DNA of 64,000 nt from Sphingopyxis chilensis (lineage in GTDB: Bacteria; Pseudomonadota; Alphaproteobacteria; Sphingomonadales; Sphingomonadaceae). Below the pieces are notes generated by a model. It was not told where the DNA came from and searched no databases. It worked only from the letters and a program-made list of their open reading frames with translations. Positions within the stretch are counted from its first letter, which is position 1. Every line of letters begins with the position of its first letter. This document shows positions 34,575 to 43,573 of the stretch, piece after piece. The DNA is taken from NCBI RefSeq assembly GCF_035930445.1, contig NZ_CP142394.1, positions 901,501 through 965,500 of the forward strand, read 5' to 3'. Position numbers and translations under genes: made by a program.

Positions 34575-35657
34575 TCAGATTTTAATGACCCAGCCCTTGC
34601 GGCGCAGCCATTCCATCGCGCCCCAGATCAACAGCATATAGAGGAGAATGGGCAGCAGCGACGCGACCGGATCGCCCAGCGCCTCGCGCAGCGCGCGGAA
34701 AGGCAGCAGCAGCAAATCCCATGTCACGACCCCCGCCGTCACCTGATGCAGCGTATAGGCGGCGATGGCGTTGGCGCCGAACGCCAGCATCGCGGTCGCG
34801 GCAAGGCCGGGCTTGCGGCCCTCGCGGTCGAGCCAGTGGTGAAGCAATGCGAGCGCGAGGATCGTGATCCCGCTCGTGACGAGTACGAAGCTGCTCGACC
34901 AGATATCCTTCACGATCGGGAAGGCGATGCTCCAGACGCCGCCAGCGACGAGCATCGCGGCGCCGATCAGGCCGAGTTGCCTTGCCGCCGGACCCTTGCG
35001 GTCAATCAGCAGCTCGCCGATCGCGACGCCGATCAGCCCCTGCGCAATCGCAGGGAGGGTGCCGAGGATTCCCTCGGGATCATAGCCTTCGGGTCCCTTC
35101 ACATAGAGATGGTTACCGAGCAACAGGCGATCGACCGAAGCGATGAAATTATGCCCGCGCACCCAAATATCAGTCGCAACGCCATCAAGCGAGGGCAGCA
35201 GCGCGAGCGGCCAGTAAAGTGCGAGGATCGTCGCGGCGATGATCATCCGCGCGCGGGGGGCAGCGATCAGGAACAGCAGCGCGCAGGCGCAATAGACGAG
35301 TCCGATTCGCTGGAGCACGCCGAACAATCGCCAGTCGCCCGAGGCGAAGCTGGTGAACCAGTAAAGATTGCTGAGGATGAAACCGAGCAGCAGCAGGCGG
35401 CCGGTGCGGCCGAAGATGTGGCGGCGCTGCGCCGCATCGAGCTTCGCATCGCGCATCGAAAAGGGGATGGCGATCCCCACCATCGTCAGGAAGCCCGGAA
35501 AAACGAGGTCCGCGAGGGTGAGACCGTCCCAACTGACATGCAGCAATATCGGCGAGACATCGGCCTCGGCGCCATATTTCATTGCCGCTGCGGAGTTCAC
35601 GAGGATCATCCCGGCGACCGTCAGCCCCCTGAGCACATCAAGTGAAATCAATCGCAT
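34575..35657 (-). CDS. nagX: NagX-type membrane acyltransferase (DUF5009/heparan N-acetyltransferase-like)
   Basis: Inner-membrane protein of 360 aa with about ten hydrophobic segments. It starts MRLISLDVLRGLTVAGMILV, the RxxSLDxxRGxT opening of the NagX / heparan-alpha-glucosaminide N-acetyltransferase-like family, followed by WDGLTLADLVFPGFLTMVG. NagX genes are repeatedly found in bacterial GlcNAc regulons. The proposed job is acetylation of glucosamine or a GlcNAc-related sugar at the membrane, but it is not well defined. It is divergent from the TonB receptor at 35833. The 3' end is 90 bp before nagB-II, which has its own operator. Confidence 0.82.
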   Translation of the reverse strand: MRLISLDVLRGLTVAGMILVNSAAAMKYGAEADVSPILLHVSWDGLTLADLVFPGFLTMVGIAIPFSMRDAKLDAAQRRHIFGRTGRLLLLGFILSNLYWFTSFASGDWRLFGVLQRIGLVYCACALLFLIAAPRARMIIAATILALYWPLALLPSLDGVATDIWVRGHNFIASVDRLLLGNHLYVKGPEGYDPEGILGTLPAIAQGLIGVAIGELLIDRKGPAARQLGLIGAAMLVAGGVWSIAFPIVKDIWSSSFVLVTSGITILALALLHHWLDREGRKPGLAATAMLAFGANAIAAYTLHQVTAGVVTWDLLLLPFRALREALGDPVASLLPILLYMLLIWGAMEWLRRKGWVIKI

Positions 35658-35744
35658 GGCTTCGCCTCCCCGGTTCTGGCCGCCCCCTCAGGCAACATCT
35701 TGGCGCTGACACAAATTTGCAATGGACAGCGCTTCATATTTGTA

Positions 35745-35761
35745 GTCTATTGGTAATAGAC
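35745..35761. promoter_or_regulatory. Perfect inverted repeat in the nagX/receptor divergent promoter
   Basis: GTCTATTGGTAATAGAC is two perfect 7-bp arms around GGT. On the minus strand, TTGGT and ACCAA half-sites five bases apart overlap it. It lies between the divergent nagX and TonB receptor genes, 11 bp from the ATTGGT motif at 35772, and may be a second site for the same regulator. Confidence 0.55.
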
Positions 35762-35771
35762 CAAGGACGCA

Positions 35772-35789
35772 ATTGGTCTTATATAGATT
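35772..35789. promoter_or_regulatory. Candidate NagQ/NagR-type operator, copy 2
   Basis: ATTGGTCTTATATAGATT, 44 bp upstream of the TonB receptor start, matches the element at 34524 in 16 of 18 positions. The position over the probable core promoter fits repression. Confidence 0.6.
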
Positions 35790-35832
35790 GTGGGAAGGCA
35801 ATCTGGACCGGATTGGATGGGGGAAAATTATA

Positions 35833-38800
35833 ATGGTTAAGGGGCCTGCCAAGACACATCGGATTCGCCACAGCCTGCTTTACGGCATCTGCGGTGCAGC
35901 ACTGGCTAGCGCGCTTACTCTTCCCGCCGCAGCGCAGGAAGGCGGCGCGCCGGTATCGGCGGACGAGGAAAACGCGGACGATATCGTCGTCACCGGCATT
36001 CGCGCCAACCTCGAATCGGCCCAGAACCGCAAGCGCAACGCCGACACGGTTGTCGATTCGATCACGGCCGAGGATATCGGCTCCTTTCCCGACAAATCGG
36101 TCGCCGAGGCGTTGCAGCGCGTGCCCGGTATCACCGTGGTTCGCTTTGCGGGCACCGACGACACCTCGCACTTCTCGGCCGAGCCGTCGGGCGTCATCGT
36201 TCGCGGTCTCAGCCAGGTCCGCTCCGAATTCAACGGCCGCGACACATTCAGCGCCAACTCGTCGCGCGGGCTCAGCTGGCAGGACATTTCGCCCGAACTT
36301 CTGGGCGGCATCGATACCTACAAGAACCAGACCGCCGACATGATCGAGGGTGGTATTGCGGGCACCGTCAACCTGCGCACCCGCGTGCCCTTCGACCAGG
36401 ACGGGCGCCTGATCTCGATCTCGATCAAGAACACCTATGGCGACATTGCGAAGAAATCGACGCCGGAGATCTCGGGCATCATTTCGGACCGCTGGCAGAC
36501 GGGGATCGGCGAGATCGGGCTGATGCTCAACGGAGCCTACTCGCATGCGGTGACGGCCAGCCAAGGTATCCAGTTCGACCGCATGGCGATCTTCGACGGC
36601 GTGTTCGGTCCGGGGAAGCAATATATCCCCAGCGGCATCTATATGCGCGACAATGAATATGACCGCAAACGCTATGGCGTCTCGGCGGCCTTCCAGTGGC
36701 GCTCGAACGACGGCGATATGGAACTGACCGGCCAGTATCTGCGGTCGCAATATAACAACAGCTGGCGCGAACATGCGATCTACTCGAGCGCCTTCAGCAT
36801 CTACGGCCAGCCGAGCGACTATCTGGTCACCGACCCGACGCTCGTGAATCCGCTGACCGGCACCGCGCCGTTTCAGTTCGACGACGACGGCAATTTCCTC
36901 AGTGGCTGGTGGTCGGCGCCGCGTCCCTATGTCGGCGAGGGCGACGCCAACCTCGGCCTTGGCGTCAACGAGGATGGCGAGGCATTCTTCAACCGCTGCT
37001 ACGGCTGGGAAGGCTGCGTTCCGCAACAGCGCGCGCCGCAGGTCGATACCGCCGCCAACGCGTTGAAGAACAAGCAGATCACGCAGGATTTCGGGCTCAA
37101 TTTCCGCTGGGATGTTTCGGACCGGCTGCGCGTCACGCTCGACGGCCAATATGTGGACGCCAGTGTGAAGAACTATAACGCATCGGTCACCGCGCGCAGC
37201 TTCGCCGACACCTTTGTCGACCTGGCGGGCAAATATCCGCGGCTCGAATTCCTTCCCAATCAGGCCGAGAATATCAACCTGTCGAACGGCGGGCTGAACA
37301 ATCCCAACAATTATTTCTATTATGCGATCACCGATCACACCGAGGACAGCGACGGCCAGGAAGTCGCGCTGCGCGCCGACGTCGAATATGACGTCGATTC
37401 GGGCTGGCTCGATGCGATCAAGGTCGGCGCGCGCTATGCCGACCGCGACCAGACGGTGCGTTGGGGCGCCTATAACTGGGCGAACATCTCGAATACCTGG
37501 ACCTTTACGCAGGCGCCCTATTTCAACATCGACAGTCCGGCCTATGCGCCTGGCACCAGCGGGCTCCACACCTTCAGCGGCGATTTCTTCGCCGGCAACC
37601 AGATCAACCACAACAGCTTCGCCTTCTTCAACATGGATATGTTGTCGGATCGCGAACAACTCGCGGCGGCGCTTGGCCGTCCGTCGATCGGTGTCGGCGA
37701 TTATTATCCCGTCTGTTCGGGCGAGGGGTATCGCGGTGCCGAAACGATCGAAAAATCCTTCGGCTGCTATTTCCCGAGCGAAGTCCACCGCGTCAGCGAG
37801 CGGACCGTTTCCGCCTATGCGATGGCGAAGTTCGGCGGCGACAGCCTCGCGATCGGCGGGGTGCCGATCTCCGGCAACGTCGGCGTCCGACTGATCTGGA
37901 CGCGCGACGATACGGTGGGGGCGACCACGCTGCCCAACCCCTTCACCCCCACCGCGTTGCTCTGCGAACGCGGCACCGATCCGGGCACCGGCCTGCCAAC
38001 CGCCTCCTCGGGCTGCGTGGTCACGCAAACCGAAATCGACTTCGGCAATGGCGCAACCGTGGCCGACACCACCAAGGTCAATCATTTCCATGCTTTGCCG
38101 AGCTTCAACATCAAGTTCGACCTGACCGACAAACTCGTGTCGCGCTTCGCCTATTCTCGGGCGATGTCGCGACCCGATTTCGGCCTCTTGCGCAACTTCC
38201 TGACCGTGAACCGCCTGACGCCGAACCTCAACGACCGGTCTGACCCCAATGTCACGCGCGATGCCGATGGCAATGCGATCGCCTATGACTGGCAATATAC
38301 CGGCACATCGGGCAACCCTGGGCTGAAACCGATGACGGCCGACCAGTTCGATCTCACGCTCGAATATTATTTCGGCCGGTCGAGTTCGTTCACCGCGACG
38401 GGTTTCTACAAGAAATTCTACGACTATATCCAGGCGGGCTCGTTCAACGTCGATGTGACCAACAATGGCGTGACCGAAGACGTCCGCGTCAACCGGCCGG
38501 TCAACGGCGACGGCGCGAGCATTTATGGCGCGGAATTCGCCTTTCAGACCTTCTTCGACTTCCTGCCGGCGCCGCTCGACGGCTTCGGGGTGCAGGCCAA
38601 CTACACCTTTGTAAAGAACGACGGGATCGAGACGGTCAACCTGACCAACGAAACCGCGGGCGGCACTGCGGGCGGCGGCATCAGCTATGACACGTCGACG
38701 GTGAAGGCCAAGGCGCTCGAGGGCATCTCGAAGCATAGCTACAACCTCGTCGGCATGTATGAAAAGGGGCCGCTATCGGCGCGTGTCGCCTATAACTGGC

Positions 38801-39051
38801 GTTCCAAATATCTGGTGACCGCGATCGACTGCTGCGTCGGCTTCCCGATCTGGCAAAAGAGCACGGGCTATCTCGACGCGTCGCTTCGTTTGCGCGCGAC
38901 GGCGAATATCGAGTTCGTTCTGGAGGGCACCAACCTGCTCGGCACCGATACCGTGCTGATGCAGCAGGTGGACTCGGACGGCCTGCTCAAGCCGAACGCC
39001 TGGTTCAAGAACGACCGCCGCTATCAGCTCGGTGTGCGGCTGAGCTTCTGA
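35833..39051 (+). CDS. TonB-dependent receptor, likely for GlcNAc/chitooligosaccharides
   Basis: Outer-membrane receptor of 1072 aa. The ATG at 35833 follows GGGGGA and starts a signal peptide ending LPAAAQE; the upstream in-frame ATG would run through the operator. DDIVVTGIRANLESAQNRK is the TonB-box region, and the plug has AEDIGSFPDKSVAEALQRVPG and VIVRGLSQVRSEFNG. The protein ends in a typical aromatic barrel strand (LGVRLSF). Its divergent arrangement with nagX and shared operator motif point to chitooligosaccharide or GlcNAc import. The three halogenase-like genes lie directly downstream. Confidence 0.9.
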   Translation: MVKGPAKTHRIRHSLLYGICGAALASALTLPAAAQEGGAPVSADEENADDIVVTGIRANLESAQNRKRNADTVVDSITAEDIGSFPDKSVAEALQRVPGITVVRFAGTDDTSHFSAEPSGVIVRGLSQVRSEFNGRDTFSANSSRGLSWQDISPELLGGIDTYKNQTADMIEGGIAGTVNLRTRVPFDQDGRLISISIKNTYGDIAKKSTPEISGIISDRWQTGIGEIGLMLNGAYSHAVTASQGIQFDRMAIFDGVFGPGKQYIPSGIYMRDNEYDRKRYGVSAAFQWRSNDGDMELTGQYLRSQYNNSWREHAIYSSAFSIYGQPSDYLVTDPTLVNPLTGTAPFQFDDDGNFLSGWWSAPRPYVGEGDANLGLGVNEDGEAFFNRCYGWEGCVPQQRAPQVDTAANALKNKQITQDFGLNFRWDVSDRLRVTLDGQYVDASVKNYNASVTARSFADTFVDLAGKYPRLEFLPNQAENINLSNGGLNNPNNYFYYAITDHTEDSDGQEVALRADVEYDVDSGWLDAIKVGARYADRDQTVRWGAYNWANISNTWTFTQAPYFNIDSPAYAPGTSGLHTFSGDFFAGNQINHNSFAFFNMDMLSDREQLAAALGRPSIGVGDYYPVCSGEGYRGAETIEKSFGCYFPSEVHRVSERTVSAYAMAKFGGDSLAIGGVPISGNVGVRLIWTRDDTVGATTLPNPFTPTALLCERGTDPGTGLPTASSGCVVTQTEIDFGNGATVADTTKVNHFHALPSFNIKFDLTDKLVSRFAYSRAMSRPDFGLLRNFLTVNRLTPNLNDRSDPNVTRDADGNAIAYDWQYTGTSGNPGLKPMTADQFDLTLEYYFGRSSSFTATGFYKKFYDYIQAGSFNVDVTNNGVTEDVRVNRPVNGDGASIYGAEFAFQTFFDFLPAPLDGFGVQANYTFVKNDGIETVNLTNETAGGTAGGGISYDTSTVKAKALEGISKHSYNLVGMYEKGPLSARVAYNWRSKYLVTAIDCCVGFPIWQKSTGYLDASLRLRATANIEFVLEGTNLLGTDTVLMQQVDSDGLLKPNAWFKNDRRYQLGVRLSF

Positions 39052-39060
39052 CAAGGGGAG

Positions 39061-39100
39061 CGGCGCCGGTTCCTTCAGGGGACTGGCGCCGGCTTTCTCT
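39061..39100 (+). terminator. Terminator or attenuator after the GlcNAc TonB receptor
   Basis: CGGCGCCGGTTCC and GGGACTGGCGCCG pair over about 13 bp (39061-39073 with 39079-39091) around TTCAG and are followed by CTTTCTCT. It lies 10 bp after the receptor stop and before the halogenase-like genes. It could lower but not abolish read-through into them, since no separate promoter is obvious in the remaining 20 bp. Confidence 0.6.
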
Positions 39101-39120
39101 GGCGCTAAGCTGGATCCTGT

Positions 39121-40626
39121 ATGGGGGATAAATTCGAACTGGTGATTGTGGGCGGCGGGACGGCCGGCTGGATGTGCGCTGCGGCCTGCGCCGCGAAGCT
39201 CGACCCCACGCGTTTTCGTGTCCGCCTCGTCGAATCGGAAGAGATCAGCACCGTCGGCGTCGGCGAAGCGACGCTGCCGCAGATGAAGGATTTCAACGAC
39301 TTCCTCGGGCTCGACGAAGTCGAGTTCATGAAGGCGACACAGGCGAGCTTCAAGCTCGGCATCGAGTTCGTCAACTGGGGACGCGAGGGCGATCGCTATA
39401 TCCACCCCTTCGGCACTTTCGGGCGCCCGATCGGCGAGGCCGATTTCTTCAGCTACTGGATCCGCGCGCGCCGCGCCGGCACCGCCGCGCCGCTCTTCGA
39501 CTATTGCTTCCCGATCGTCACCGCGCTGCAAAACCGTTTCATGTTGCCGAACGGCGACGCGGGCGACGTGCGCAATGCCTTCGCCTACGCCTATCATCTC
39601 GATGCCTTTCTCTACGCGCGCACTCTGCGCGGCTGGGCCGAAGCGCGCGGGATCGAGCGTGTCGAGGGGCGGATCGTCGAGGTCGAACGGGATGGCGAAA
39701 GCGGCGACATTGCGGCGGTGAAGCTCGCGTCGGGCGCGCGCGTCGCGGGCGACCTGTTCGTCGACTGCTCGGGCTTCCGCTCGCTGCTGCTGGGCGGGAC
39801 GCTCGGCGTCGAGCTCGAGGACTGGTCGCACTGGCTGCCGTGCGACAGCGCGCAAGCGGTGCCCTCGGTGCGTTCGCAAGACTTCACGCCCTATACGCGC
39901 TCGACGCGGCGCGAGGCGGGCTGGCAATGGCGCATCCCGCTCCAGCACCGCACCGGCAACGGCTATGTCTATTCGAGCGCCGATATTTCGGACGACGAGG
40001 CGGCGGCGACCCTGCTCGCCAATCTCGACGGCGAAGCGCTCGCCGATCCGCGCGTGCTGCGCTTCAAGGCGGGCAAGCGCAAAAAGGCGTGGGCTGCCAA
40101 TTGCATCGGCATGGGCCTCGCGGGCGGCTTCCTCGAGCCGCTCGAATCGACGAGCATCTACCTCGTCCAGATGGCGATCATGCACATGCTAACGCTGATG
40201 CCGTCCGAACGCGCGATCGATCCCGCGCTGCGCGCCGAGCTCAATCGCGTGATGGACGTCGAATATGATCGCATCCGCGACTTCCTGATCCTTCACTATA
40301 TCGCGAACGAGCCCGACGCGCCGCTCTGGCAGCGCGTGACGGCGATCGATCTGCCCGATACGCTTGCAGGCAAGATCGATCGCTTCCGCCATCGCGGCCA
40401 TGTCCAGGCCTATCGCGACGGCCTGTTCGGGCCGCCGAGCTGGCAGGCGGTGTTCGTCGGGCAGGGGATCGAGCCGAGCGCCGCTGACCGCCTCGCCGAC
40501 ATATTGCCCGCCGCGACGGTGAACGAGCGGCTCGCGAACCTGGCGGCGACGATCGCCGACGCGGCGGCGACCGTGCCGTCGCATGCCGACTTCATCGCGG
40601 GTTACTGCCCGGCGCCCGCACCATGA
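39121..40626 (+). CDS. Flavin-dependent tryptophan-halogenase-like protein, copy 1
   Basis: Flavoprotein of 501 aa. The FAD loop is VIVGGGTAGWM (residues 8-18). Catalytic Lys78 (ASFKLGIEF), the WxWxIP signature of flavin halogenases (W268-W270-I272-P273) and the active-site Glu342-Ser343 (LEPLESTSI) are all present, so it appears catalytically complete. Relatives in TonB-receptor loci (BrvH-type) can halogenate indole in vitro, but their natural substrates are unknown. There is no aromatic biosynthesis cluster here, so a sugar-uptake-linked role is more likely than natural-product synthesis. It follows the receptor by 69 bp and overlaps the next gene as ATGA. Confidence 0.87.
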   Translation: MGDKFELVIVGGGTAGWMCAAACAAKLDPTRFRVRLVESEEISTVGVGEATLPQMKDFNDFLGLDEVEFMKATQASFKLGIEFVNWGREGDRYIHPFGTFGRPIGEADFFSYWIRARRAGTAAPLFDYCFPIVTALQNRFMLPNGDAGDVRNAFAYAYHLDAFLYARTLRGWAEARGIERVEGRIVEVERDGESGDIAAVKLASGARVAGDLFVDCSGFRSLLLGGTLGVELEDWSHWLPCDSAQAVPSVRSQDFTPYTRSTRREAGWQWRIPLQHRTGNGYVYSSADISDDEAAATLLANLDGEALADPRVLRFKAGKRKKAWAANCIGMGLAGGFLEPLESTSIYLVQMAIMHMLTLMPSERAIDPALRAELNRVMDVEYDRIRDFLILHYIANEPDAPLWQRVTAIDLPDTLAGKIDRFRHRGHVQAYRDGLFGPPSWQAVFVGQGIEPSAADRLADILPAATVNERLANLAATIADAAATVPSHADFIAGYCPAPAP

Positions 40627-42089
40627 CGCATTCGGTTCAGCAGGTAGTCGTTTATGGCGGCGGCGTTGCGGCGGCGATGGCGGCGCTAGCGGTCAGCCGC
40701 GCCTATGCCCGGCTCGGAACCGATGTCACATGGATCGACACCGGCGAAGAATCGCCAGCGCATGCCGCACTCATCGCACCGCCTGATCTGGCGACCTTCC
40801 ACCGTCTGCTCGGTATCGACGAAGCCGCATTGACCGCCGGCGCCGCCGCGACGATCAACATGGGACAGCAATTCGCGGGCTGGTCGGGCGGCGACGACGC
40901 TTTCCTCCACGCCTATGGCGACGCCGGCATCGCCTTCGCCTCGCTGCCCTTCGTCCAGCACTGGACGCGCGCGCGGGGGGCAGGCTTGCGCGTCGCGCTC
41001 GAGGATTTCTGCCTCGCCGCCGCCGCCGCGAAGCAGGGCCGCACCGGCGCACCGCGCGAAGCGGCGACGCGGCAGGCGGTGAAGGCGGGCTGGCATCTCG
41101 ATGCCCCCGGCTATGTCCGGCTGCTCCGCGCGGCGTGCGAGCAGGCGGATATTCGCATCGTTTCGGTTGCGCGGGCTGCGGTCCATGCGGCCGGTGGCCG
41201 CCTCGACCGGATCGACCTCGCCGATGGTGAGCGACTGGATGCCGACCTGTTTATCGACACCGACGGCGCGCTGATCGCCGCGCTCGATCCCGACGACGAT
41301 GTGACGCGCCGAGGCTTCTGCGACCGGATCGTCCGCGCGTCGGTGCCTGCCTTCGATCCGCTGCCGCTCTACAGCCGCGTCGCCGCGCATTCCGCCGGAT
41401 GGCTGACGATGATCCCGCTTGCGAACCGGACCGCGATTGAATTTTGCTATGACGGCCGGCTGCTGTCCGACGCCGATGCACGCGCCGCGCTTTCGGCGGC
41501 CATCGGACGCCCGGTGGACGCCGCTCCGCCCGCGTCGCTCGCCACCGCCGCGCGCCCGCGCCCGTGGATCGGTAACGTCGTCGCGGTCGGTCGCGCGGCG
41601 GGCGCCGCGCCCGCGCTCGACGGCGCCGAATTGCTCCTGCTCCAGCTTGCGATCGCACAGCTGGTGCTGCTCTGGCCGATCGATCGCGCCGCGATGCCGG
41701 AGGCCGATATCTATAATGAGGAACTTGCCGGCACCCGGGCGCGCGTCGGCGATTTCACCGCGCAGCATTTCCGCCTCAATGCCCGCGTTGGCGAGCCCTA
41801 TTGGGACGCCGCCCGGACCGCGCCGGTCTCGGACGAACTCGCGTCAAAGATCGACCTTTTTGCCGCCCGCGGCATGTTCGCGCATTTCAATCACGAGGCG
41901 TATGTCGAGGATAGCTGGGCGCTCGTCATGGCGGGGCATGGCGTCGTTCCGCGCAGCTTCGACCCGCAGGCGCTGCTCGTCGACGAACAGGCGTTGATGG
42001 CCGAATTTCAGCGCCAGCTCCGCGCCGTGGCGAGCGAGGTGCACGCGATGGAAACCCACGCCGAAGCCCTGCGACGGATACGCCGATGA
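40623..42089 (+). CDS. Degenerate tryptophan-halogenase-like protein, copy 2
   Basis: Protein of 488 aa of the same fold and length as its neighbours, but with the active site eroded. The FAD loop is changed to VVYGGGVAAAM, the catalytic Lys is replaced by Asn79 (TINMGQQF), the WxWxIP motif by WLTMIPLANR, and the EPLESTSI segment by APALDGAELLL. FAD may still bind, but halogenation by the known mechanism should not be possible. The frame is intact with normal codon use and 4-bp overlaps on both sides, so this is a maintained pseudo-enzyme and not a decaying gene. It may act as a partner or regulator of one of the two complete copies. Confidence 0.82.
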   Translation: MTHSVQQVVVYGGGVAAAMAALAVSRAYARLGTDVTWIDTGEESPAHAALIAPPDLATFHRLLGIDEAALTAGAAATINMGQQFAGWSGGDDAFLHAYGDAGIAFASLPFVQHWTRARGAGLRVALEDFCLAAAAAKQGRTGAPREAATRQAVKAGWHLDAPGYVRLLRAACEQADIRIVSVARAAVHAAGGRLDRIDLADGERLDADLFIDTDGALIAALDPDDDVTRRGFCDRIVRASVPAFDPLPLYSRVAAHSAGWLTMIPLANRTAIEFCYDGRLLSDADARAALSAAIGRPVDAAPPASLATAARPRPWIGNVVAVGRAAGAAPALDGAELLLLQLAIAQLVLLWPIDRAAMPEADIYNEELAGTRARVGDFTAQHFRLNARVGEPYWDAARTAPVSDELASKIDLFAARGMFAHFNHEAYVEDSWALVMAGHGVVPRSFDPQALLVDEQALMAEFQRQLRAVASEVHAMETHAEALRRIRR

Positions 42090-43573
42090 GCGCGCGCCAG
42101 CGCCCCGTGCGGCGCATCGTCATCGTCGGCGGCGGCAGCGCGGGCTGGATGACGGCGGCGGCGCTCGGCCGCGCGCTGTCGGGGCAGTCGCATGCCATCA
42201 CTCTCGTCGAATCCGAAGCGATCGGCACCATTGGGGTCGGCGAGGCGACCGTGCCGCCGATCCACGAATTCAACCGCTACCTGAAGATCGATCAGGCCGA
42301 ATTCCTTCGCGCGACGCATGGCACGATCAAGCTCGGCATCGAGTTCGATGGCTGGGGCGGCGAGGGGCACCACTATTTCCATCCCTTCGGCTATTTCGGC
42401 ATCGAAATGGCGGGCATCCACTTCCATCATTATTGGCTGCGCCATCTCGCGGCGGGGGGCGATCCCGACCAGGCGCCCTACAACCTCGAAACGATGGCCG
42501 CGCGCGCCGGCCGGTTTGCCCCCGCAACGCGCCACGGGCCGGTGCATCACGCCGTCCATTTCGACGCCGCCGCCTATGCCCGATTCCTGCGCACCTATGC
42601 CGAGGACAAGGGCGTCGTGCGGATCGAGGGCAAGGTCGCCGACGTTAGCCTCGATCCCGAAGACGGTTTCATCACCGCGATCGAAATGGACGACGGCCGG
42701 ACGATCGAGGGCGATTTGTTCGTCGACTGCTCGGGCTTTCGCGGCCTGCTGATCGAAGGTGCTCTCCAGACCGGCTACGCCGAATGGAGCCGCTGGCTAC
42801 CGTGCGACAGCGCGGTCGCCATGCCGTCAGAAGGCGAGGGCGACCCGGCGCCCTTCACGCGCTCGACCGCGCGCGAGGCGGGGTGGCAATGGCGCATCCC
42901 GCTCCAGCATCGCGACGGCAATGGCTATGTCTATTCGAGCGCGCATCTGGGGCATGACGAGGCCGAGACGCTGCTGCGCGCGCGCCTGCCCGGGCCGGCG
43001 CTCGCCGACGCCAACCGGCTGCGCTTCACCGCGGGGCATCGCAAGGAGATCTGGAACCGCAACTGCGTCGCGATCGGGCTCGCGGGGGGCTTTCTCGAGC
43101 CCCTGGAATCGACTTCGATCCACCTGATCCAGACGACGATCATCCGGCTGCTTTCGCTGCTGCCGCGCGATGCGATCGATCCCCGTGTCGTCGCGCGCTT
43201 CAATCGCGATGCCTTGCACGAGTATCGGACGATCCGCGATTTCGTGATCGCCCATTATGCGCTCGCGAACCGCAACGACACGCCATTCTGGCGCGACGCC
43301 GCCGCGGCAGGTATGCCCGATACACTTGCCGAGCGGATCGAGGCGTTCCGCGCCACCGGCAACATCTTGTTCGAGCCCGGCGACCTGTTCGGCCCGACCA
43401 ACTGGCATGCCGTGCTGACCGGGCAGGGGGTGCGGCCGCAAAGCTGGCACCCGATCGCCGACGGCCTCTCCGCTGACGAACTGGCATCACGCCTCGGGGC
43501 GCTGCGCGGCCGCGTCGCCGAGCAACTCGCCGAGCTGCCGCCTCACATCGCGTTTCTGCGGGGGCTGGGTTAG
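42086..43573 (+). CDS. Flavin-dependent tryptophan-halogenase-like protein, copy 3
   Basis: Flavoprotein of 495 aa with an intact site: IVIVGGGSAGWM (residues 11-22), Lys82 (TIKLGIEF), W267-W269-I271-P272, and Glu341-Ser342 (LEPLESTSI). It is closer to copy 1 than to the degenerate middle copy. It has a His-rich stretch, GHHYFHP and HFHHYWLRH (about 94-120), not seen in copy 1. The start overlaps copy 2 as ATGA. The stop shares TTAG (43570-43573) with the stop of the convergent GntR gene. The substrate is unknown. Confidence 0.87.
   Translation: MSARQRPVRRIVIVGGGSAGWMTAAALGRALSGQSHAITLVESEAIGTIGVGEATVPPIHEFNRYLKIDQAEFLRATHGTIKLGIEFDGWGGEGHHYFHPFGYFGIEMAGIHFHHYWLRHLAAGGDPDQAPYNLETMAARAGRFAPATRHGPVHHAVHFDAAAYARFLRTYAEDKGVVRIEGKVADVSLDPEDGFITAIEMDDGRTIEGDLFVDCSGFRGLLIEGALQTGYAEWSRWLPCDSAVAMPSEGEGDPAPFTRSTAREAGWQWRIPLQHRDGNGYVYSSAHLGHDEAETLLRARLPGPALADANRLRFTAGHRKEIWNRNCVAIGLAGGFLEPLESTSIHLIQTTIIRLLSLLPRDAIDPRVVARFNRDALHEYRTIRDFVIAHYALANRNDTPFWRDAAAAGMPDTLAERIEAFRATGNILFEPGDLFGPTNWHAVLTGQGVRPQSWHPIADGLSADELASRLGALRGRVAEQLAELPPHIAFLRGLG

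Noticed and set aside
35779..38736. Very long open frame (about 985 codons) antisense to the GlcNAc TonB receptor; similar long antisense frames opposite the autotransporter (5803-8013, 9280-11463) and the alginate lyases.
   Set aside because: These follow from GC-rich codon bias on the opposite strand. Their translations are low-complexity (Arg, Asp, Ala, Val-rich) with no recognisable motifs, and the sense strands encode clear protein families.
40623..42089. Middle halogenase copy as a decaying pseudogene.
   Set aside because: It has full length, no frameshift or internal stop, normal codon use and 4-bp overlaps with both neighbours; only the catalytic positions are lost.
39121..43573. Halogenated natural-product gene cluster.
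   Set aside because: There are no PKS, NRPS, prenyltransferase, carrier-protein or export genes nearby; the halogenase-like genes are embedded in a GlcNAc/chitin uptake locus.
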